The notes under the pieces were generated by a model. It saw only the letters and a program-made list of their open reading frames with translations, ran no database searches and was not told where the DNA came from. Of a stretch of 64,000 bases of DNA, positions 58,425 to 64,000 are shown piece after piece. Position numbers and translations under genes: made by a program. Position 1 is the stretch's first letter; every line of letters begins with the position of its first letter. Source of the stretch: Lachnospiraceae bacterium. GTDB taxonomy: Bacteria; Bacillota; Clostridia; Lachnospirales; Lachnospiraceae. Location: contig JAFPWO010000013.1 of NCBI GenBank assembly GCA_017394885.1, forward strand, positions 62,001-126,000, written 5' to 3'.

Positions 58425-59120
58425 TCATTCTGCCGCTTGCTTCAGTCCAAAGGCCAGCCATCTGCCGTCGATATCCTCAACGACAAATTCCCGGTTCCGA
58501 TAGTCCGTTACAGAGAGCGGCCTGACCACCCTGACTCCTTTTGAAACGAGTCTTTCTTCTAAAGAATCCTGCTCATCCGAGTACAGATAGGCGTCATATC
58601 CGTATCCATAGAGTTCTCTGTTCGGCAGAACTTTGTCTTTATCCGCCTGAAGCAGGATGATCTCGGCTTTATCCAGATATAAGCAGACATGCGGCTCTTT
58701 GCAGTTCAGGTACGGAACAGCCGAAAAGCCGAGCTTTCGCACGTAATACTCCGTGGTTTTTCTGATATCCGGCACAGGGAAGATACAGCTTAATCCTCTC
58801 ATGCGAATTCCGTCTTTCTGCAGGCCTGTTCCCGAGGGCAGTTTGTTCCATCCTTCCAGAATCACCAGATGTCCCTCCACATATTTATCGCGGAACAAAT
58901 CTGCGGTCTTCCGGTCCGCACTTATCTCCTTCGGATAATCCTGATTGATCTCGTCGTACTCATCCCGGCTGATCTCGACAGTCGTAATAAAGTCGTCATT
59001 TCGGTCCGGATATCCATGCCATGCGAAAAACTCTTTTTCTCCGTTGACCGTTCTGTACCCGCAGCCGAAGCGCACCTGATTGGATATGATGCGCAGGTCG
59101 AAACTTTTGTCGTTATCCAT
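58425..59120 (-). CDS. VOC-fold (glyoxalase/bleomycin-resistance) protein with an N-terminal extension
   Basis: A 231-residue protein. Residues 105-228 form a VOC domain (SCIFPVPDIRKTTEYYVRKLGF, then AYLYSDEQDSLEERLVSKG and FVVEDIDGRWLAFG), which usually binds a metal through His and Glu residues. The first 100 residues are a separate small domain (VRFGCGYRTVNGEKEFFAWHGYPD). Substrate unknown. The ATG is 5 nt from the PrsW-like gene stop, so it is the second gene of that transcript. Confidence 0.78.
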   Translation of the reverse strand: MDNDKSFDLRIISNQVRFGCGYRTVNGEKEFFAWHGYPDRNDDFITTVEISRDEYDEINQDYPKEISADRKTADLFRDKYVEGHLVILEGWNKLPSGTGLQKDGIRMRGLSCIFPVPDIRKTTEYYVRKLGFSAVPYLNCKEPHVCLYLDKAEIILLQADKDKVLPNRELYGYGYDAYLYSDEQDSLEERLVSKGVRVVRPLSVTDYRNREFVVEDIDGRWLAFGLKQAAE

Positions 59121-59125
59121 AGCAC

Positions 59126-59890
59126 TTACCTTTCGATATCTGAATTACTTATTACCATCCCGCAGTATTTCTCTGTATTTCTTTTTAATCTGACCAGTAC
59201 AACGATCTGCACTATGAACAGGGCGACCGTAACGGCCAGGGCGATCGCTATGCCGATCAGTTCCGCGTCTTCATCACCGCTGTTCATATAGACGTTGGTC
59301 GCCGTGCCGGCATCATATAATGTATGGAGCAGAATAGGAACAAGGAAAGCCAGGACATATTCACCCGTTACGGATCCACTGCCTTTTATTCTGTTGTATT
59401 TTGCTGTTCCGAGGTGCTTGGCCATAATGATTCCAAACACCATATGGCTCGCAATGGTTATCAGTCTTGCGATTGCGGTTACCACCGAATCGGAGCCGTA
59501 AAAGAATTCTTCCAGAAGCGTGAATCCAAGGCCAACGGCAGCGCCGATCAGAATATATTCATAGACATTCCGGAGCCTGCTGTGAAACACCAGCAGTGCA
59601 AGCAGGATCATCAGGAACTTGGTGATCTCCTCTGGCAGGCCCGCTGAGATAAATGCCGCGATCACAGAACGGATAAAAGCGGGGAGATGCTGCGAGGAAA
59701 AGCCGGCTTTATCGAGCGAAAAGCCTATGGCAAGAAACAGGAGAAAAGAAAGGACTGTAGAGACCGCGCCAAGGATGACCGGAACGATTGCCTGCGTTTT
59801 TGCTATCGGTCCCGGGCTCTCTCTGCGAATCATTCTTGAATACAGAATCCCCAGTACGATCAAAGAGATTATCAATTGAACAACAGGCAT
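59126..59890 (-). CDS. PrsW-family intramembrane metalloprotease
   Basis: A 254-residue protein with about seven membrane helices. The pair of glutamates in AGLPEEITKFLMI (about residue 85) and EEFFYGSD, with a His in IASHMVFGIIMAKHLG and LHTLYDAG, are the marks of the PrsW/CAAX-type glutamic membrane proteases. In Bacillus PrsW cleaves an anti-sigma factor. The ATG at 59890 has AAGGAGG at 7 nt. A target might be a membrane-bound signal protein; none adjacent is evident. Confidence 0.85.
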   Translation of the reverse strand: MPVVQLIISLIVLGILYSRMIRRESPGPIAKTQAIVPVILGAVSTVLSFLLFLAIGFSLDKAGFSSQHLPAFIRSVIAAFISAGLPEEITKFLMILLALLVFHSRLRNVYEYILIGAAVGLGFTLLEEFFYGSDSVVTAIARLITIASHMVFGIIMAKHLGTAKYNRIKGSGSVTGEYVLAFLVPILLHTLYDAGTATNVYMNSGDEDAELIGIAIALAVTVALFIVQIVVLVRLKRNTEKYCGMVISNSDIER

Positions 59891-59930
59891 GCAGATACCT
59901 CCTTGCGAACAAACCAAGATGCGTGGCGAA

Positions 59931-61838
59931 TCAGCTTTGGGTGTCGACCATCGTCACCATTCCATCCGTCACCTCGAACACGAAAAGCTCGCAGGCACCC
60001 TCGCTGAAAACCCATTCATAATAGCCAATCATATCCGAAAAAGAAGCCCAGTTGGAATCTCTGACTGCCGGCGAAATGGGAACCCGGATCAGCTCTCCGT
60101 CCTGGTTGCAGCAATGCGAAAAACCGCCGTTCTCAAGGCAGTCAAGCATGAATGTCGTTTCGATGTAATCCTTTGTAAACTTAATATACCGTCCACTGGA
60201 TTTCATGGTAAACGTCACTTCCTGACCTTCCGTATAAGCCTCCTCAAATACGTCTAAATTGTCCCCTTTGCCAGCATACTTAATATCCCTGACTTCTTGC
60301 ATGGCGTTCCATAAAGCATACTCTCCGTCTCCCAGTCCCGCGTCGGCCGCGGCCTTCGGATTCAGGGAAATACTCTCTATAGTAAAGCCCAGTTCATTTT
60401 CCGCCGGAATGAGGGTAATGACGAGCCAATCGGTCGGGACGTTGTTAAAGGGCTCAAAAACATCGGCATAAAGCAGCGCTTTTCCCTCTGTAAACTCCAG
60501 ATCCTTGTATACCGCCCCGGGGGCTTCCCCCATCATCGGCAGACAAAGATAAAGACCGTTCTGATTCCAGATGCACCGGGGGCTTTCGTGGCTGTCATAA
60601 ACCTCGGGGAAATCCTTTTTGAGCAGTTCCAGACCAAGAAGTGCGTTCAGCGTACGCATGATCTTGTTCTGATCGGTCTGACAGTATTTCACGTTGTTCT
60701 CTGCATCATAAGTTCCCCCGAAAACAGGATCCAGCAGCAGGTCAGTGTTCCGATAGCTGTATTCAAACAAAGCTTTGTCCATATCAAGCCGGAAGCAGGC
60801 CGCCGCCTCGCTCCGGGTCATTTCCATGCTGCCGGACAGGCTGTATTCTGATCCTCTCTGCAGTACGGCATAGGCCAGATTGGTTACATATTCATTATAC
60901 GGCGCTATGTTCTCTTCCGTGAAAGCCGGCAACGCTCCGGAGAGTTTGACCCATAAAGCAGGACGAACAGCTTCCGTGCCGATATAGGGAGTATTGCCGT
61001 AGTTGTTCACGACGCCGTTGTCGTCGACATCCTGCGTGCGGTCACCAAAGGCGCCGGGCGAGCGCAGCCACCACCAGCACGCCCCGGAACTGTATGCATG
61101 CGCCCCCTGCGCTTTGGCATACTCCGTCGGATAACAGATCCGTTCATTGTCAGAAGAGAAATACTTTTCCGCTTCGATGTGGTTCAACAAAAAGAGCTTA
61201 TCCTCCGTATCATTTCCCGGATCCGTCGAAGAGCTCGGATTCTTATATGCCGTGACGGTACTGGTTATGATCTGCTTCTGTTCTTTCGCACTGAACGCCT
61301 TGTTCAGGAACGTCCCGTTCAACCATGTCCGCAGGCTGCAGGTCTCCCAGGTCACATCGCCATAGGTCGTATTGTACAGCTGAGCATCCAGCGCGCAGCA
61401 GCTGATCAACAGGGCCTCTGTTCCGTTCTTCGACAACACCAGCCACTCGATCGGTTCGGTGCCGTTGAAGATGTTGTTATCCTGCTCGTAATGACCGAAG
61501 GTGACAACATCCCCCACATTAATCAGGAATGACAGAGCCGATGCCTCGGCAGCTGCGGCTTCCGTAGTCGGCTCCTCGGTAGTTTCCGCTTCCGTAGTCG
61601 GCTCCTCGGTAGCGGCCGCTTCAGTAGCCGACTCCTCGGTAGTTGCCGTTTCCGTAGTTGGTTCCGCAGATTCGGCAGGCGCGATCGTCGTCGGAGATGC
61701 GGCGGTCGTCGGTGCTTTCGTTGCCGGTGCTTCCGTCCTTGCCTCTGTAGAAGTACTGCTCACGGGGATGTTGGAGCTGCAGCCCACCAGACCAAGTGCC
61801 AAAAGCAACACGATAAAAACAGATGCCAGTTTCTTCAT
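59931..61838 (-). CDS. DUF6273 lipoprotein
   Basis: A 635-residue lipoprotein (LGLVGC, Cys20) with a Thr/Glu/Ala-rich linker (about 28-98) made by a 30-nt repeat, a DUF6273 domain (about 108-300, FGHYEQDNNIFNGTEPIEWL, CWWWLRSPGAFGD), and a C-terminal 330-residue part of unknown fold. The DUF6273 domain is clearly related to that of the peptidase lipoprotein at 43.6-47.1 kb. In known formylglycine-like or lectin-like relatives the W-W-L-R-S motif is structural. It is presumably a surface-exposed binding protein. Confidence 0.78.
   Translation of the reverse strand: MKKLASVFIVLLLALGLVGCSSNIPVSSTSTEARTEAPATKAPTTAASPTTIAPAESAEPTTETATTEESATEAAATEEPTTEAETTEEPTTEAAAAEASALSFLINVGDVVTFGHYEQDNNIFNGTEPIEWLVLSKNGTEALLISCCALDAQLYNTTYGDVTWETCSLRTWLNGTFLNKAFSAKEQKQIITSTVTAYKNPSSSTDPGNDTEDKLFLLNHIEAEKYFSSDNERICYPTEYAKAQGAHAYSSGACWWWLRSPGAFGDRTQDVDDNGVVNNYGNTPYIGTEAVRPALWVKLSGALPAFTEENIAPYNEYVTNLAYAVLQRGSEYSLSGSMEMTRSEAAACFRLDMDKALFEYSYRNTDLLLDPVFGGTYDAENNVKYCQTDQNKIMRTLNALLGLELLKKDFPEVYDSHESPRCIWNQNGLYLCLPMMGEAPGAVYKDLEFTEGKALLYADVFEPFNNVPTDWLVITLIPAENELGFTIESISLNPKAAADAGLGDGEYALWNAMQEVRDIKYAGKGDNLDVFEEAYTEGQEVTFTMKSSGRYIKFTKDYIETTFMLDCLENGGFSHCCNQDGELIRVPISPAVRDSNWASFSDMIGYYEWVFSEGACELFVFEVTDGMVTMVDTQS
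61558..61670. repeat. Four 30-nt tandem repeats in the DUF6273 lipoprotein linker
   Basis: Units start at about 61558, 61588, 61618 and 61648. The first two share 25 identical bases (GCTTCCGTAGTCGGCTCCTC and five more); the last two are drifted. They encode the Thr-Glu-rich linker and could change in number by slippage without breaking the frame. Confidence 0.8.
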
Positions 61839-61990
61839 ACAAACTCCTTTCGGGCCGCTCCTGTGTGCCTGTAAAGATAATCAGCAATCTTTTGTATTAT
61901 AACATATTTATGAGCGTCCTGAGATGTTTTGTTTCTCAACAATTCGTATCATACCATAACTTTTGTCTCGGAAGATGCCACCTGTGAAGA

Positions 61991-62017
61991 AAAAAGCAGG
62001 CTTAACGCCTGCTTTTC
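61991..62017 (-). terminator. Terminator after tRNA-Ser
   Basis: AAGCAGGC-GTTAA-GCCTGCTT followed by TTTT on the minus strand. Confidence 0.85.
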
Positions 62018-62022
62018 AAGTG

Positions 62023-62108
62023 CGCAGCGGGAGGGATTCGAACCCCCGTGCGGTTGCCCGCAAACTGATTTCGAGTCAGCCCCGTTATGACCACTTCGAT
62101 ACCGCTGC
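62023..62108 (-). tRNA. tRNA-Ser (CGA)
   Basis: An 86-nt class II tRNA with acceptor GCAGCGG/CCGCTGC, anticodon loop CTCGAAA, long variable arm (GCGGGCAACCGC region) and T arm GGGGG-TTCGAAT. No CCA is encoded. It has its own probable -10 (TATATT) between it and the upstream terminator. Confidence 0.93.
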
Positions 62109-62174
62109 AGATCCGCATCTTTCGGTGCGGAATATATAAGATCGGGCCGGTTCTCAGTACCGGTTCCCGGAATG

Positions 62175-62198
62175 AAAAAGAACAGCTTTTGCTGTTCC
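62175..62198 (-). terminator. Terminator after tRNA-Glu
   Basis: GAACAGC-AAAA-GCTGTTC followed by TTTTTC on the minus strand, between tRNA-Glu and tRNA-Ser. Confidence 0.8.
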
Positions 62199-62205
62199 TT
62201 CCACG

Positions 62206-62277
62206 CAGTCCGTAGGGGAATCGAACCCCTGTTTCCGCCGTGAGAGGGCGGCGTCTTAACCGCTTGACCAACGGACC
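62206..62277 (-). tRNA. tRNA-Glu (CUC)
   Basis: A 72-nt tRNA with normal bacterial D arm (GGTCAAGCGGTTAAGAC), anticodon stem GCCGCC-CTCTCAC giving CUC, and T arm AGGGG-TTCGATT-CCCCT. G1 is present. It is a useful contrast with the divergent tRNA-Glu at 43204. Confidence 0.93.
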
Positions 62278-62284
62278 ATAGATA

Positions 62285-62358
62285 TCGAGGCGACAGGATT
62301 TGAACCTGCGACCTCTGCGTCCCGAACGCAGCGCTCTACCAAGCTGAGCCACGCCTCG
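62285..62358 (-). tRNA. tRNA-Pro (CGG)
   Basis: A 74-nt tRNA: acceptor CGAGGCG/CGCCTCG, anticodon loop TTCGGGA giving CGG, T arm GCAGG-TTCAAAT-CCTGT. It is the first of the three tRNA genes. Confidence 0.94.
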
Positions 62359-62368
62359 ATGCCATGAC

Positions 62369-62397
62369 AGTATATCCCCTTGCCCCCTGTTTGTCAA
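62369..62397 (-). promoter_or_regulatory. Promoter of the tRNA-Pro/Glu genes
   Basis: TTGACA (62392-62397), 17 bp, TATACT (62369-62374) on the minus strand, 11 nt before tRNA-Pro. Confidence 0.88.
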
Positions 62398-62455
62398 CCG
62401 TTTTTTTGAAATTTTTTGACAGTCTTCCCGGGGGATACGGCATCGGAGCGGCGGC

Positions 62456-63631
62456 TCATTTTTTCTCTTTCTCCCGGCCCTTTACGGCCTTGATCTGCTC
62501 CTGCAAAGTGGGGTGGATCGCACGGCGGGTGATCTCCACCAGCCCGAGCGGCGTCATATCCACCACCAGGGTCTGCACCGGATCCTTGAGGGCCAGATCG
62601 ACCAGACGCTCCATGAGCTCCTCTTCCGCTTTCTGGCTCTTCATGCTGATGAAGTCCGCCACGATGATCCCGCTCAGGTTCCGCAAGCGCAGCTGGCGCA
62701 TCAGTTCATCGGCAGCTTCCATGTTGACCTTCATCAGGGTCTCTTCCATCTTCTTCGGCATATCAGCCTTGCCGGTGTTGACGTCCACCACGGTCATGGC
62801 TTCCGTGGGATCGATCACCAGATACCCGCCGGAGGGCAGCCATACGTGCCTGGCCAGCGCCTTCTCCAGCACCGTTTCCAGGGAATACAGCTTTTCAAGT
62901 GAAAGGACCGGATCATTGTACAGCCGCAGCGCCGAAGTCGCATCCGGCAGATCCCGCTGCAAAAAGCGATCCAGCCGCTCATACAGGCCCGGATCATCCG
63001 TGATGATCTCCTCGGGCTCTCCCGCCGGCATATCCTGCAGGAGCGCGAGCTGCTCCGGCAGAGCCTTGTGCAGCAGCTGATACGAAGCGACGTGCTCCGA
63101 CTGCCTCCGGATCTTCTCCGCCTCGGCCAGCAGGGCGTCCCGTTCCACCATAAGCTGCTCCTTCGAAGCGTAGGGAGCATTGGTGCGGACAATAAAGCCG
63201 TCCGGACACGTTTCATCTTCGATCAGCACGCGGATCCCGGCTTCCCACTCCTCGCGCTTCCCGAGTTTCTTCGAAAAATGGATGCCCGGCTGGTTAAAGG
63301 TCAGGACAAAATAGCGGCCGGGGAGCGTGATGCTTTCGGATACGGAAGGCAGCTTGGACTTATGCGCCTCCTGCGTGATCTGCACCGTCACCTCCTGCTG
63401 CGCCTTCGGGGCATTGCCTTCCTGATAGGGCAGATAGGCATTTTTCGCCCCGTCCAGGCATACGAAAGCGGCCCGGATATTTGTATTGAGTTTAAGGACA
63501 CGTCCGCGGTAGATATCGCCGGCGCAGTATTCGCGCTGCTCCGGATACAGGCTCAGCTGTACGGCCTGCTGCCCTTCCATCAAGGCGCAGAGCAGCCCGC
63601 CGCTGTAACGCGTAAGGATCAGTTTACTCAT
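62456..63631 (-). CDS. rng: Ribonuclease E/G family protein
   Basis: A 391-residue endoribonuclease of the RNase G kind. An S1-like domain lies at about 37-105 (GDIYRGRVLKLNTNIRAAFV), and the DNase I-like catalytic part holds DPTEAMTVVDVNTGKAD and GIIVADFISM with the metal-binding Asp residues. The C-terminal CPxCxG zinc-link of RNase G is not present; the protein ends in a Lys/Arg-rich tail shortly after VVDMTPLGLVEITRR. It overlaps the recU-like gene by 4 nt. Confidence 0.92.
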   Translation of the reverse strand: MSKLILTRYSGGLLCALMEGQQAVQLSLYPEQREYCAGDIYRGRVLKLNTNIRAAFVCLDGAKNAYLPYQEGNAPKAQQEVTVQITQEAHKSKLPSVSESITLPGRYFVLTFNQPGIHFSKKLGKREEWEAGIRVLIEDETCPDGFIVRTNAPYASKEQLMVERDALLAEAEKIRRQSEHVASYQLLHKALPEQLALLQDMPAGEPEEIITDDPGLYERLDRFLQRDLPDATSALRLYNDPVLSLEKLYSLETVLEKALARHVWLPSGGYLVIDPTEAMTVVDVNTGKADMPKKMEETLMKVNMEAADELMRQLRLRNLSGIIVADFISMKSQKAEEELMERLVDLALKDPVQTLVVDMTPLGLVEITRRAIHPTLQEQIKAVKGREKEKK

Positions 63632-64000
63632 GTTTTTTGTCCCCTTTCGTCCAGATCCTTCTGCAGCATTTTCAGGAACGGGACCGGATTGCCCTCCCCG
63701 GGCTCCACAAGATAGCTTTTATCCAGTTCTTCATAGGTGAAGCTCTTCCGGCCGCCCGCTTCGGCGCGGTCCCAGTACGTTTTCAGGTCCCGGAAAGGGA
63801 CGTAATAGCACTCGTCGCGGCTCGTGAACATCAGCAGAATAAAGGCGACGCCGTCCTGCTTCTCGAAATCTTCCATAAAGCGGACCTGATGCTCGTGGAC
63901 GTTGTGCAGGGGCACCGTATCCACCTTGCATTCCTTCGCGTCGAAACACACCGGGATCCCCTGCACCGCGCCGATATAGTCCACGGTGCTTTTCGCATCG
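63628..64000 (-). CDS. recU: Holliday junction resolvase RecU, N terminus outside the window
   Basis: The visible 123 codons run off the right edge of the window. KSTVDYIGAVQGIPVCFDAKE is the RecU catalytic region, with the metal-binding Asp and Glu-x-Lys; FILLMFTSRDECYYVPF and FTYEELDKSYLV follow as in the family. RecU resolves Holliday junctions and limits RecA. A GTG at 63984 is an internal codon, not the start: the frame stays open upstream with the conserved D-A-K-S-T. Confidence 0.9.
   Translation of the reverse strand, partial: DAKSTVDYIGAVQGIPVCFDAKECKVDTVPLHNVHEHQVRFMEDFEKQDGVAFILLMFTSRDECYYVPFRDLKTYWDRAEAGGRKSFTYEELDKSYLVEPGEGNPVPFLKMLQKDLDERGQKT

Noticed and set aside
61558-61670. 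CRISPR-like array
   Set aside because: The 30-nt units are contiguous, drifted and encode a Thr/Glu linker in frame; there are no spacers and no cas genes.
62109-62205. Attenuation of tRNA-Ser like that proposed at 43 kb
   Set aside because: Here about 65 nt with a plausible -10 box (TATATT) separate the terminator from tRNA-Ser, and there is no leader frame.
1-64000. Mobile element or genomic island carrying the tRNA/RtcB region
   Set aside because: No integrase, transposase, direct repeats or attachment site could be found around 42.8-51.5 kb, so horizontal transfer is not supported by the sequence itself.

Overview
The window reads as chromosomal DNA of a Gram-positive anaerobe of the Clostridia, most likely a Lachnospiraceae-type gut or rumen bacterium. 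The grounds are RecU and a short RNase G together, strong AGGAGG ribosome sites, sigma-A promoters, a GPH-family rhamnoside uptake operon, DUF6273 and BspA-type repeat lipoproteins, and a fairly G+C-rich coding style. No insertion sequence, prophage or CRISPR array is visible. Nearly all genes lie on the minus strand.

Layout. 1-7.3 kb: the start of a GDPD-like membrane protein, an MFS carrier, and a six-gene carbohydrate operon (cupin, FGGY kinase, TIM-barrel protein, GlpA-like and NAD-linked flavoproteins, DUF1667) behind a strong promoter. 7.4-10.2 kb: a lipoprotein and an ECF sigma factor fused to a membrane segment and an extra C-terminal domain. 10.2-19.3 kb: a run from CorA through an unusual MmcQ/EVE/kinase-like fusion and secreted proteins to a tocopherol-cyclase-like protein. 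19.4-30.7 kb: a complete L-rhamnose regulon (GPH transporter, domain-swapped GH3, GH78, rhaB, rhaA, rhaD) with a divergent AraC regulator. 30.7-32.6 kb: a GNAT-RsgA fusion behind a leader peptide, a terminator and a hairpin that hides its ribosome site. 32.6-42.6 kb: housekeeping and stress genes, including a macro-domain/VWA/ADP-ribosylglycohydrolase cluster.

42.8-51.5 kb is the most unusual part. It holds an RNA-repair neighbourhood (KptA, an AAA ATPase, RtcB), a large lipoprotein with a caspase-like peptidase core, and a compact unit made of promoter, 37-codon leader peptide, intrinsic terminator, tRNA-Glu(UUC), tRNA-Tyr(GUA) and a small XRE regulator. The leader concentrates Tyr and Glu codons and carries an 8-nt copy of the terminator's 3' arm, as expected for ribosome-mediated attenuation. 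Both tRNAs are divergent. The unit and rtcB share the same 13-bp palindrome directly upstream of the -35 box, and a decayed piece of rtcB lies just upstream of the unit. My inference is a regulon that replaces or repairs damaged tRNA-Glu and tRNA-Tyr. Several very small genes (18, 31 and 46 codons) lie close by.

51.5-58.4 kb: a pair of ABC exporter half-transporters (one frameshifted) and an operon for an amino-thiazoline-carboxylate-hydrolase-like protein and an MBL hydrolase; a common GTTAG-N5-GCTAAC-type operator precedes both. 58.4-64 kb: a VOC protein, a PrsW-like protease, a second DUF6273 lipoprotein, three ordinary tRNAs (Pro, Glu, Ser), RNase G and the start of the recU region.
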